Below are positions 46,277 to 55,272 of a DNA stretch of 64,000 nucleotides, piece after piece. The stretch comes from JACRCT01 sp049841135. GTDB lineage: Bacteria > Myxococcota > Myxococcia > Myxococcales > UBA5297. Under the pieces are notes generated by a model. That model ran no database searches. It had not been told where the DNA came from and saw only the letters and a list, made by a program, of their open reading frames with translations. Numbering within the stretch: position 1 is the stretch's first letter; each line of letters begins with the position of its first letter. The position numbers and the translations under genes are program-made. The stretch is from the NCBI GenBank assembly GCA_049841135.1, contig JASGHK010000005.1:434001-498000 (forward strand), read 5' to 3'.

Positions 46277-48556
46277 TCAGTAGTCCCGACCCTTGACGTA
46301 GTCCCGGGTGACCGACGGCAGCGGCGTGACGTAGTCCGGCCGCATCATCTCGTTGTCCTCGTGGTCGATGATGTGGCAGTGCCAGACGTAGCCGTACTTG
46401 TCCGTCCCCTCCTCCGTCCCGTCCTCGATCCGGCCGCTCGGGTCGAAGGGGTAGGCTGCGGCCTGGCCTGTCGCACCCAAAGAGGCCGAGGTCGGCGACC
46501 AGCGCACGATCATCCGGGTGATGGTCCCCGGAGGCGCCATCATCGTGTCCTTCCAGCCCGTCTCCTGGGCGGACGGCGGGACGGGGGCGCCCTTGAGGAA
46601 CGCCGCGGGAGAAGGATTGCCGCCCACCGCGCCGTCGGCGTTGGGCTGGTTGTAGTCGAGCGGCGGGCCGAAGGCCGGGCAGTAGAGGCCCGCGGGGCAC
46701 ATCGGGTTGCCGGCGACGCCCGGGAAGGCCAGGCCGTAGGCCGCCAGGTAGCCCTTCAGGTCGAACGCCTGCCGGTTGAGGATCTGGAACTGCACCAGGT
46801 GCAGGTGGATGGGGTGGGCGTCCGCCGTCAGGTTGATGATCTCCCACTCCTCGGTCGCGCCCTCCTGCGGCAGCTCGGAGACCAGCGTCTCCATGGGCGT
46901 CGTGGGGATGGCCTTGAAGTCGTCGTAGGGCCGCGGCGCCATCATGTTCTCGCCCGAGTACTTGGTGTTGTTGACGAGGATCTCAAGCGGGCCGCCGGGG
47001 AAGCGGGTCGGCTGGCCGGTGACCGGGTCGATCGCCGTCCTGGGCGGCATGCCCATCACCTCGTTCAGCGTGAGCTGGCGCCGCAGGTCGACGTCCACGC
47101 CAGTCGCGGGCGCGCCGGTGGCCGCGTCGACCAGGCGCGTCATCGGCTGGGTGATGCGCAGAGTCTGGGAGACCGCGGGGTTGAACGTCGTGTCCGCGGC
47201 GCCGCAGTTCGTGCCCGTGCAAGGGACGACGTTGAACTTGAGCACCTGGCCCACCGTCGTGCCCCGCGGCGGAGTGCCTCCGGGGTAGGGCGTGCGCGCC
47301 GAGTTCCTCAGGATCACGCTCTTGCCGGGCTTGAGGCCGGTGAAGTCGACGATCAGCTCGTAGCGCTCGCCGGGCATGATCACGAGGTTGCCGATGGGCG
47401 CCGCCTGGTCGAGGTAGCCGCCGTCGTTGCCGATGACGTACATGGGCACGCCCGGAGGCAGCGACAGGTCGTAGGTGCGCGCGTTCGAGCCGTTGAGGAA
47501 CAGGAAGCGGTAGCGCTTGGGCTCCACGTTATGGAACGGCCAGGCCTTGCCATTGACGACGATGGCGTCGCCGACGAACTCGGGGACCCAGTACGGGTGC
47601 TCAGGGTTGAGTGCCCAAAGCACGCCCGCCGCGGAGTCCGCCGGGTAGAAGAGCTGGCCGTTGGTGTCGAACATGCGGTCCTGGAGGATGACCGGGATGG
47701 TCTCTCCCACGCCGGGCAGCGTCGGCGGCAGCGACAGGCCGGGGTCGGTGACGAAGTAGCCGCCGGCGATGCCTGCGTAGACGTTCAGGCGCGTGGCACC
47801 CAGGGTGTGGTCGTGGAACCAGATGGGGCTCGCCTCCTGGCGGTTCGGGTAGTTGTAGGTGGCGGCGTTGGTCTGGCCGGCGACGCTCGAGTAGTAGTTG
47901 CCGGCGTGGATGGCTTCGAACCCGGGCAGGTCGTTGGTGAACCAGGAGGACGGGCCACCGTCGAGCTCGGGGGGCACCTCGCCTCCGTGGAGGTGCGGGG
48001 TTGCGGGGATTGGCCCCGCGTAGGTCAGCGCGCACGGGCTGCCCGGGGCCGGGCCCGAGCCGGGCGCCGGCGGGTTCATCGCGCACCAATTCATCTCTGG
48101 GATCCCGCTGACCGTGCCCAGCGGGTCCGCCCAGTGAATGGTCTGGTCCAGGCTGTACTTGTAGGCCAGGACGTTGGTGCTCGCGGCGGTGCCCAGCCGG
48201 TTGAAGAAGGTCACCGGCGTCGGGACGTTACGCTGGGCGACGACGATGGGCCCCAGGTAAGTCGGCCGGATTGTCCCCGGCGCCGGACAGCTCTCGCCCT
48301 GGATGTAGCCCCAGACCCACGTCGGCGGCATGGGCGGCGGGAGCACCTGCGCCTGGAACTCGCACACGTTGAGCGTGATGGGAGCCGTCCCGTCCACCAC
48401 GGGAATGCCTGAAGGCCCAGGCATCGGCAGCGGGTGGACCCACTGCGGGATGGTGCTGCCGGCCATGGGAATCTGGGCCAGGTTCTGCTGGGCCTGCGCT
48501 CCCGACGCAAGGCCCAGCAGACACACCACGGCCACGATGGCTGAAGTCAGGCGCAT
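46277..48556 (-). CDS. Secreted multicopper oxidase (CotA/bilirubin-oxidase-like)
   Basis: 759 residues with a Sec signal peptide (MRLTSAIVAVVCLLGLASGA). All copper-ligand motifs are present: TPHLHGG, PIWFHDHTLG, HPIHLHLVQF and HCHIIDHEDNEMM, which carry the type 2/type 3 ligands and the type 1 His-Cys-His with a following Met. The layout (three cupredoxin domains, His-rich motif WFHDHTLG) matches CotA/bilirubin oxidase or phenoxazinone synthase-type enzymes that oxidise phenols or metals with O2. The extended N-terminal region suits export to the surface. Substrate unknown. Confidence 0.93.
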   Translation of the reverse strand: MRLTSAIVAVVCLLGLASGAQAQQNLAQIPMAGSTIPQWVHPLPMPGPSGIPVVDGTAPITLNVCEFQAQVLPPPMPPTWVWGYIQGESCPAPGTIRPTYLGPIVVAQRNVPTPVTFFNRLGTAASTNVLAYKYSLDQTIHWADPLGTVSGIPEMNWCAMNPPAPGSGPAPGSPCALTYAGPIPATPHLHGGEVPPELDGGPSSWFTNDLPGFEAIHAGNYYSSVAGQTNAATYNYPNRQEASPIWFHDHTLGATRLNVYAGIAGGYFVTDPGLSLPPTLPGVGETIPVILQDRMFDTNGQLFYPADSAAGVLWALNPEHPYWVPEFVGDAIVVNGKAWPFHNVEPKRYRFLFLNGSNARTYDLSLPPGVPMYVIGNDGGYLDQAAPIGNLVIMPGERYELIVDFTGLKPGKSVILRNSARTPYPGGTPPRGTTVGQVLKFNVVPCTGTNCGAADTTFNPAVSQTLRITQPMTRLVDAATGAPATGVDVDLRRQLTLNEVMGMPPRTAIDPVTGQPTRFPGGPLEILVNNTKYSGENMMAPRPYDDFKAIPTTPMETLVSELPQEGATEEWEIINLTADAHPIHLHLVQFQILNRQAFDLKGYLAAYGLAFPGVAGNPMCPAGLYCPAFGPPLDYNQPNADGAVGGNPSPAAFLKGAPVPPSAQETGWKDTMMAPPGTITRMIVRWSPTSASLGATGQAAAYPFDPSGRIEDGTEEGTDKYGYVWHCHIIDHEDNEMMRPDYVTPLPSVTRDYVKGRDY

Positions 48557-48728
48557 GAGGTCCCCCTCGGAGCCGGGTGGGGCCGCGCCCAGCAGAGCCC
48601 CGCGGCCCTGCGCGTGGTCGAGGCGTGTGGCCCTCCGCCCCCACTGATGGACCCTACGCAGGCGGCCCTGGCCCTGTCAGTGCCTCTGTGTGGCGAGCGA
48701 GATGCCGAAGCCTCGCTCGGTTTCCAGA

Positions 48729-49934
48729 TCAATCCGGGCGAGCGGGGACCGGAACAGAGAGGAAGCGCCGGTCCCAGAGGACTGCGGTCTTCATGGCGAG
48801 CACGATGGCGTCGCCGACGAAAGGCGCGAGCAGGTAGCGCCGCTCTCCGTTCCACTGCCAGGTGAATCCGGCCAACTCCGCGGTGTCGAGGAGCTCGCCC
48901 AGCAAGCGAGCGTCGCCGGCATGCCGCGCGCCCGCAAGGCAGAACCCGGTCCCGGAGGGGCTCAGGCCGAGCAGCACCGGGCCGGAGTCCACGTCGCCGA
49001 CGAAGCTGCTGCCGCGGCGCACCTCGCGAGCTCCCACGATCCCCAGGGGCCGGTCGACCAGGTGCTCGCGAATCCGGTCGAACTGCCCGGCAGCGAAGGC
49101 CTGGTCGACGAACGGGAGGAAGAAGCTGTTCCAGCAGACCCCCGAGCCGCGCGAGCGCTGGTTGGGCCTGCCGTCCTTGCCCAGCGAGAAGGACACCAGG
49201 CCCGTCTCGGGGTCGAGCAGGCCGGCGCGCGTGGTACCGATCCACCGGTCGAGAACCGCCCGGTGATCCTCGCCCGTGCCCAGGTCGTGCAGCGCGATGG
49301 CCGCGGCGACCACCGCGTTGTCCATCGCGTAGACCTCATCGGGATAGGTCTCGAGGTGGCTCGAAGGGGAGGCGGCCATGCGCCTGGCGAGCGCCTCGAC
49401 GATTCGCCCTCCCAGCTCCCCGTGCGGATCCGCTGCGCCCGGTCCAGCGAGCAGCCGCCGCTCGTCGAGCATCAGCGCCACGTGCCCCAGGTAACCGATG
49501 TGACCGTTGGGCCCGGCGAGCGAGTCGAGCGCGTCCTCGCCCCTCCACATCCCCTTGTCGAACTCCCGCGCCGCGGGCTCGAGCGCGCGGACCACGAGCT
49601 GGTCGATCTCGGCGACAGCCTGGGCGCGGGTGTCCGGGTACAGGAAGGCGAGGTTGGTGCACGCCGCCGCGGTCATCGAGAGCGAGCCGACGAACCACTC
49701 GCCACTGAAGATGCCGCCAGGCGTCTTCATCCCCTGGGCGTCGGTCTTCTCCTGCAGGAGCCGGTGCACGAGATAGGCGCGGCGAGCCATCAGGTCGGTT
49801 CGCTCCTCGCCTGCGAGCAGCCGCGCGCCGTCGGTGCGGAAGGTGAAGAACCAGAGCGCCTTGACGAGGACCAGGGCGAGCAGCGTGCCGCCGAGGATCT
49901 TCAGCCGCCGCGTGACGCCTCTGGGGACTCTCAT
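48729..49934 (-). CDS. Membrane-anchored helical-barrel-like protein, hypothetical
   Basis: 401 residues. A signal anchor (LKILGGTLLALVLVKALWFFTF, residues ~12-33) precedes a helix-rich domain with FSGEWFVGSLSMTAAACTNLA, NGHIGYLGHVALMLDE, YPDEVYAMDNAVVAAAIALH and VCWNSFFLPFVDQAF. The pattern suggests an (alpha/alpha) barrel, and there is slight resemblance to linalool dehydratase/isomerase-type domains; this is uncertain. The ATG at 49934 overlaps the stop of the phosphatase-fold gene (ATGA), so the two products are likely to act together at the cell envelope. Confidence 0.55.
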   Translation of the reverse strand: MRVPRGVTRRLKILGGTLLALVLVKALWFFTFRTDGARLLAGEERTDLMARRAYLVHRLLQEKTDAQGMKTPGGIFSGEWFVGSLSMTAAACTNLAFLYPDTRAQAVAEIDQLVVRALEPAAREFDKGMWRGEDALDSLAGPNGHIGYLGHVALMLDERRLLAGPGAADPHGELGGRIVEALARRMAASPSSHLETYPDEVYAMDNAVVAAAIALHDLGTGEDHRAVLDRWIGTTRAGLLDPETGLVSFSLGKDGRPNQRSRGSGVCWNSFFLPFVDQAFAAGQFDRIREHLVDRPLGIVGAREVRRGSSFVGDVDSGPVLLGLSPSGTGFCLAGARHAGDARLLGELLDTAELAGFTWQWNGERRYLLAPFVGDAIVLAMKTAVLWDRRFLSVPVPARPD

Positions 49935-50860
49935 GGGGCGTCCTGGCGGACCGACGTCACGGGCCTCCCGTCGATGGTCGCCTCGAGCGGCACCCTGAGC
50001 AGCCAGCACGCCGTGGCGAAGGTGTCCTCGATGTGCACCTGCAGCCCCGGAACCGTCGAGAGATCCAGCCCCGCGCGGATGCCGGGACCCGCCACCGTCC
50101 ACGGGATCCACATCGCCTTTCCGTCGGTCGGCTTGTGCGTGCGCTCGAAGCCACCGTGGTCCGCCGTGGCGAAGACCACCGTCTGGTCGAGCAGGTCCAC
50201 CTCGCGCAGCGCGTCGAGCACCAGCCCCACCGCGCGGTCGGCCTTCGCCACCGCTTCACACTGCTCCGGCGAGGCCCAGCCGCTCGCGTGACCGGCGCGG
50301 TCGACCCCAGGCAGGTGGAGCATCAAGACGTTCGGCCGGTGCTCGCGGACCAGCGCCGCCGCTCTCTGCGCCAATGGCTCGTCGTCCACGGCCTCGTCGT
50401 TCTCGGGCACGAAGACCCAGTCGAGCGCCCCCGGCCGCGTGAAGGTCGCGAACTTCGCCTTGCCGGCCACCATCGCGGTCGTCAACTCCGGGCGGTGGCG
50501 CTTCACCACCTCGAAGAGCGTCGGAAACTTCGGGTAGCCGTGGAACGCGTCATTCCAGTCGATGCCGTGCTTCTCGGGCGAGACGCCGGTGAGCATCGCG
50601 GTGTGCGACGGCAGCGTCTTGGCGGTGTTGGTGGTGAGCGCCGCGAGCGTGGACGAGCCTCGCTCCCTCAGCGCGCGCAGGACCGGAGCCTCGCAGCGCT
50701 GCGCGACCTCCTGCCCCATCCCGTCGACGGAGACGAGCAGCACGCGACCGGCCCGGCCCGCCGGAGTGTCCTGCGACGCGACCGGCTTGGGCGAGACGCA
50801 GGCAGCGGCCAGCGCGAAGCAGGCCAGTGCGGACAGAGCGACGAAGCGGCGCGGAGTCAT
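49931..50860 (-). CDS. Alkaline-phosphatase-superfamily lipoprotein
   Basis: 309 residues. A lipoprotein signal (ALACFALAAACVSPK) is followed by the metal-binding fold of nucleotide pyrophosphatases/phosphodiesterases: VLLVSVDGMG (first metal Asp), TTNTAKTLPSHTAMLTG (nucleophile Thr), LHLPGVDRAGHASG, and VVFATADHGGFERTH. These give the usual two-metal site (Asp, Thr, Asp, His, Asp-His). The substrate could be a phosphodiester or phosphoester at the cell surface. First gene of a two-gene operon with the helical protein. Divergent from the metallophosphoesterase. Confidence 0.82.
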   Translation of the reverse strand: MTPRRFVALSALACFALAAACVSPKPVASQDTPAGRAGRVLLVSVDGMGQEVAQRCEAPVLRALRERGSSTLAALTTNTAKTLPSHTAMLTGVSPEKHGIDWNDAFHGYPKFPTLFEVVKRHRPELTTAMVAGKAKFATFTRPGALDWVFVPENDEAVDDEPLAQRAAALVREHRPNVLMLHLPGVDRAGHASGWASPEQCEAVAKADRAVGLVLDALREVDLLDQTVVFATADHGGFERTHKPTDGKAMWIPWTVAGPGIRAGLDLSTVPGLQVHIEDTFATACWLLRVPLEATIDGRPVTSVRQDAP

Positions 50861-51093
50861 GGTCGGGCGGAGGCTATACCTCGCCTCGAGTTCCGGTCCC
50901 AAGGAGCCCGGAAGGCGCCTGTGCAACCTGTTGGAATTCGGCTGCTTTTCGGCGATTCGCGAAACGCCGATTTTCAAGTGCTTGGAATTGCGCGGGTTTT
51001 TGGCGTTCGCCCGCAACCATATATCGCGAGCGGCAGGCCATCGCCGTCGCCGTGCCGCAAGACGTCCCGAGCCTGCTAGCCTCCCGGCCCGCC
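50861..51093. promoter_or_regulatory. Lower-GC divergent promoter region
   Basis: 233 bp between divergent genes, visibly less GC-rich than the surroundings between about 50930 and 51035. It contains a nested palindrome: CGGCG (50950), TTCGCGAA (50956-50963), CGCCG (50965). Two near-repeats TTGGAATTCGGC and TTGGAATTGCGC lie about 50 bp apart. The region probably holds both promoters and may hold an operator. Confidence 0.4.
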
Positions 51094-51953
51094 ATGCGCC
51101 GGCTCGCCCTGCTCTCCGACATCCACGGCAACCTCGAGGCCCTCGAGGCGGTGCTGCGCGACTTGGAGACGATGCGCCCGGATCGAGATCGTCGTGCTCG
51201 GCGACACCATCAACTACGGCCCCGACCCGCGGGCGTGCCTGGAGCTGGTGGACCGCTTCGCCGACGTCATCCTCGCCGGCAACCACGAGAAGGAAGCGGC
51301 CCAGCCGGAGCCCGACGGCCTGGAAGGCGACGCCCGCGAGATGCTGCAGTGGACGGTGGCGCAACTCGACGGCTGCAGGGCTTGGGAGAAGCTGCGCGGG
51401 AAGATCGTCGAGAAGGGCGACGCGAGCTTCCCGCGGGAAGCTCGAGGACCTGTTCTTCGTGCACGGCTCAGGCACCAAGCCCGCGGACCAGTACGTCTGG
51501 CCCGGGCACCCGCAGCACCACCTGCAGCTCAACCGCCAGCTCGACGAGTGGCTGACGACGCTGCGCAAGGGCTTCCGCACCCGCCACGCCTTCTGCGGCC
51601 ACACGCACGTGCCGGCCGTGCTCACCGCCTACGACGACCGCGACCTCTTCCCCATCGAGAGCGACTGGAACCGCAAGCTCACCTTCGTCGGCCCGCGCAC
51701 CATCTTCTACGTACCCGCCGGGAACGTGCGCCTCGAGGGGCTGTCCGGGCGCCGGGTGGTCGTCAACCCCGGCAGCGTCGGCCAGCCCCGGGACGAGGAC
51801 CCGCTGGCCAGCTGGGCGCTGTACGACGGCGACTCCATCGAGTTCCGCCGCGTGCCCTATGACACCCGGCGCACCGGCTCGCGCATCCGCGGGCTGCCGC
51901 TCTCGGAGGAGACGCGGGAGTTCTTCGCCGACCGGCTCGAGGAAGGCGTGTGA
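51094..51953 (+). CDS. Metallophosphoesterase (YfcE/diadenosine-tetraphosphatase type), two frameshifts
   Basis: About 286 residues. Calcineurin-like metal motifs are in place: LLSDIHGNLEAL (Asp, His), VVLGDTINYGP (Asp), VILAGNHEK (Asn-His) and FCGHTHVP (His, His), ending NPGSVGQPRDEDP. Such proteins hydrolyse phosphodiesters or dinucleoside polyphosphates. Two +1 breaks lie at 51178-51186 (probably CGATCG read CGGATCG) and 51437-51443 (GAGCTC read GAAGCTC). Corrected, the frame is continuous to 51953. It converges with the RDD gene. Confidence 0.82.
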
Positions 51954-51960
51954 GCCCGAC

Positions 51961-52843
51961 TCACTCGACGGGCCGGGCCTTCGCCCGATACTTGGCCGGA
52001 ATGGCGTCGTACTCGTCGCTGAACTGCGTCGCGCCGCTCGCGTCCTCGTAGGTCCAGATCTTCCCCCGGTTCCTCGGCGACAGGTTCACGCTGTCCTTGG
52101 GGCCGGCCTTGTGCGTTCCCACCCCACCCGAGCCCTGCTCGCGGTCGCCGGTCGGCGAGGCGGAGATCGCGGTAGGCGTCGGGCAGGACGCCGGGCCGGT
52201 TGGCCAGCTGCTTCAGCTCCGTCATGTGCAGGTTCACGCCCACCTTGGCCAGCATCACGCCCATGCCGAGGGCGGCGACGCCGAACGCCGCCAGCACCGG
52301 GAGGACGCGCCCGTGCGCCAGCGAGGTGTTGCGAACCCGCGTGCCCGCCACGTAGTCGTGCAGGCAGCGCTTGTCGCCCAGGAAGATGAACAGCACGTCC
52401 AGCAGCGGAATGAGCGACCCCACCGGACCGGTCCAGCCCTGCACGAGCCCCACCAGGATGCCGAAGACCCAGGAGCGCAGGAGCAGCGCGCGCACGAAGC
52501 CGGCCGGCCGGTCGTACGTGTCGACGACGACCAGGCCCAAGACCCGCTTGCCGAGGGTCTGCCCGCGCACCGCCAGCCCCCAGCACTGGACGACCCAGAG
52601 CGCCAGGCTCGCGAGGAGGCAGCCGTAGAGCAGGATGGCGAGGTCCCCGGTCGGGCGCAGCTCGGCCCCGGGCGGCTTGCCGCTGAGCACCGACTGGACG
52701 AAGACGCCGCTCAGCCAGGAGAAGCCGCCCAGGAGCGCCAGGACCGGGAAGACCGCCGCCAGGAGCCAGTCGATGCTGGCGGCGTAGAGCCGGTCGAGCC
52801 GCGACGAGAGGTCGCCGACGTCGGTGAACTCGCGGATTTCCAT
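51961..52843 (-). CDS. RDD-family membrane protein with DUF4124-like tail, frameshifted
   Basis: About 294 residues. Starts MEIREFTDVGDLSSRLDRLY at 52843. The RDD domain is visible: RLDRLYAASIDWLLAAVFPV, WCLAVRGQTLGKRVLGLVVVD-like helix 2 region (QTLGKRVLGLVVV) and CLHDYVAGTRV, with four to five helices. After a break in the 52130-52160 region (+1) the frame ends with KDSVNLSPRNRGKIWTYEDA and SGATQFSDEYDAIPAKYR, similar to the DUF4124 pattern (YxD-G-xxxFSD). The membrane part is clear; role unknown. It is divergent from the VWA gene at 52938. Confidence 0.72.
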
Positions 52844-52937
52844 GGCCTGGGAGGATACACCGCGCCCTGCCGGCCCCGGATGCGACGAAGCGGGAGGCGC
52901 TCTTTGCTACAGTGCCCGCCACGTGCGGGGCGATCGC

Positions 52938-55169
52938 GTGGCGAAGAACGAGCGTCTGCAACAGCTGCGAAGCCGGATCGACGGGCTGGCTGCCCGCCAG
53001 CTCACCCGCCGCGTCCTGGGCCCCCGCAAGCGCGCGCCGAAGACGCCGCAGCTCCTGGAGCTCGACCAACTCCTCGACGAGGTGGGCGTCTTCACCCTCG
53101 CCGATGCCCGCGCGCTCGCCGAGCTCGCGCTCGCCAAGGACGCAGACCTGGGCCCGGTTGCCCGGACGCTGCGCCGCAGGAGCGCCAAGGCGCTCCGGGA
53201 GCTGGAGGAGCGCGTCCTCCACGAAGAGCGGCGTGCCTGGCGGGCGCGCAAGGCGTCTGCCGAGTCTCTCGCCGAGCTCGAAGACCTCTGGATGCGCGCC
53301 AGCCGCATCGCCTCCGTCGCCGGGGTCATCGCCAATCCTTCAGCGCCCATCGCCCGGCCCTTCGAGCCGATGTCGATGCCCCACCGCGCCGACCCGGCGA
53401 AGGCCGAGCGGGTCGCCGTGGCCGAGTTCCTGCTCGAGCGCTGCCGCTCGACCGCCTTCGACGCCCGCCAAAAGCGGCGCGACCTGGCGGCGGCCCACGA
53501 GCTGCTCCTGCGCGTCGGCTCGACGCTCGAGCAGACCCGCGTCCAGAAGCTGCGCGCCGAGGTCTCGCGCGCCCGCCGCGCGGTGGACCGGCTGGGCAAC
53601 CTGGACTCGGTGCAGGCCATCGACCTGGCCGCGAGGCAGGGCAAGGGCGGCGAGGTCTGGGCGCACACGCGGCAGCTCTACCTGGACGCGCTCGGCTCCG
53701 GCGACCCGAAGCTCGCGAGCGCGGCGCGCAGCCTGCTCTCGACGCTCGAGGAGAAGATCCCCAAGGGCCTGCCCGATGCGCGCAAGAAGGACCGGGCGGC
53801 CTCGCTCGTCGACGATGCCGGCGCCGGCGCCATGTCCGCGGTCCTGGCGGGCGAGAAGGGCCGGGAGGGCGGCGAGCGCGACCGCCTGGCGGAGATCGCC
53901 CACGAGCTCGACGGCGAGAAGTGGGCGGTCTTCGAGCTGGCGGCGGGCTTCGGCAACTTCTTCGAGGTCGAGGGCGACGAGGAGATCATCCTCTCCGTCG
54001 GGCCGCCCAAGCGCGTGCCCTACCCCAGCTCGCAGATGGCCATCGACCTGGCGCGCTCGACCGACGAGGCCCCCAATTTCGTGGTCACCGACCCGCGCAC
54101 CATCCTCTACGACCTGGCGAGCGACCGGCAGCTGGTGCGCGCCTGGTACGAGCCCGGGGTGGTCGAGAAGCGGCGGCGCAGCTCGGTGCGGGTCTACGTC
54201 TGCGACGCCTCGGGGTCGATGGCCGGCGCGCGGGCGCGCTTCCGCGACGCGGTGCTCATCGCCGAGCTCAACAACCTCTCCGCGCGCGCCGCGCAGGGGC
54301 TGCGCTACTCGCCGCTCTACTACTGCTTCTTCAACGACGCGCCCTCGGCGATCGAGCTGGTGGACACGCCGACCAAGGCGCTCGCCGAGATCCAGCGGCT
54401 CCTGCGCGCCTCCCCGGCGGGCGGCCAGACGGACATCACCTTCGCGCTGGAGGCGGCCTTCGGGGCCATCCGCGAGGCGCGCGGCAAGGACCCCGAGCTG
54501 GCCCGTGCAACGGTGGTGCTGGTCACCGACGGCGACGACCGCGTGGACCTCGAGCGGATCGAGCACGCCCGCAAGCCGGCGAAGGGCCTGGAGATCGCGA
54601 TGAGCTTCATCGCGCTGGGCAAGGAAAACCCGGACCTGAAGAAGCTGGTGCTGCAGCAGCGCGAGGCCGGCAAGCGCGCCTTCTACTACCACCTCGCCGA
54701 CGAGGAGATCTCCGCGGGGCGCACCGCCTTCGACACCGGCCAGCGCACGCTGCTGCCGGCGCGTCCGCAGGTGGAGCTGGGCGAGAAGGGTGCGCAGGAC
54801 GAGCGGCTGCGCGCCGCGCTCGACGCCCTGCGCGCCGCAGCCCGGCCGCCCGCCGCCGAGCACCGCTCGCTCGCCGAGGGCCGCTTCGTGAGCTACTTCA
54901 CCCCGCCGCCGTCCCAGAGCGGCGCGCTGCCTGGCACCGAGACCGTCGTGCGCGCCCAGGGCATCCTCGAGGCGCTGCTGGAGACGGTCTCCATGGCCCC
55001 GGCGGAGCGGCGACGCCTGGAGGCCGTGGAGCTGCTCGAGCACCTGCTGCGCGCCTACAAGCTCTCCAGCGCCGACTGGTTCGCGGCGCTGGGCTCCTTC
55101 GACACGGCCGGCCGGCAAAAGCTGAACGACCTGAGCCTGCTGTGCCCGGCGCCCGGGGGCTACGCGTGA
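52938..55169 (+). CDS. VWA-domain protein paired with a MoxR-type ATPase (ViaA-like)
   Basis: 743 residues from a GTG at 52938 (a GTG at 52923 is possible). The N-terminal ~330 residues are helical and highly charged (MRASRIASVAGVIANPSAPI, RARRAVDRLGNLDS). A region with NFFEVEGDEEIILSVG precedes the VWA domain, whose metal-binding motif is VCDASGSMAGARAR (D~423), followed by ARATVVLVTDGDDRVD. The C-terminal part is helical with EALLETVSMAPAERRRLEA. The gene lies 103 bp upstream of the AAA+ ATPase gene, as in ViaA-RavA-type pairs though in reverse order. Cytoplasmic. Confidence 0.82.
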   Translation: MAKNERLQQLRSRIDGLAARQLTRRVLGPRKRAPKTPQLLELDQLLDEVGVFTLADARALAELALAKDADLGPVARTLRRRSAKALRELEERVLHEERRAWRARKASAESLAELEDLWMRASRIASVAGVIANPSAPIARPFEPMSMPHRADPAKAERVAVAEFLLERCRSTAFDARQKRRDLAAAHELLLRVGSTLEQTRVQKLRAEVSRARRAVDRLGNLDSVQAIDLAARQGKGGEVWAHTRQLYLDALGSGDPKLASAARSLLSTLEEKIPKGLPDARKKDRAASLVDDAGAGAMSAVLAGEKGREGGERDRLAEIAHELDGEKWAVFELAAGFGNFFEVEGDEEIILSVGPPKRVPYPSSQMAIDLARSTDEAPNFVVTDPRTILYDLASDRQLVRAWYEPGVVEKRRRSSVRVYVCDASGSMAGARARFRDAVLIAELNNLSARAAQGLRYSPLYYCFFNDAPSAIELVDTPTKALAEIQRLLRASPAGGQTDITFALEAAFGAIREARGKDPELARATVVLVTDGDDRVDLERIEHARKPAKGLEIAMSFIALGKENPDLKKLVLQQREAGKRAFYYHLADEEISAGRTAFDTGQRTLLPARPQVELGEKGAQDERLRAALDALRAAARPPAAEHRSLAEGRFVSYFTPPPSQSGALPGTETVVRAQGILEALLETVSMAPAERRRLEAVELLEHLLRAYKLSSADWFAALGSFDTAGRQKLNDLSLLCPAPGGYA

Positions 55170-55181
55170 GCCCCGACCTAC

Positions 55182-55268
55182 GTCCCATGCGTCCCATAGG
55201 TCGCATCAGTCCCACGCGACCACCGACCGACACACCCGACCGACACGACCCGGCGCGGAGGCCGGCAG
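55182..55268 (+). repeat. 9-bp tandem repeat of GTCCCAT plus hairpin-repeat core
   Basis: GTCCCAT, GTCCCAT, GTCGCAT and GTCCCAC start at 55182, 55191, 55200 and 55209, 9 bp apart. They are followed by CCGACCGACAC-type iterations and then a lone core CCGGCGCGGAGGCCGG (about 55252-55267). The block fills the VWA-ATPase gap and ends at the ATPase ribosome-binding region. The tract lies between two genes that should be co-transcribed. Confidence 0.65.
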
Positions 55269-55272
55269 CTCC

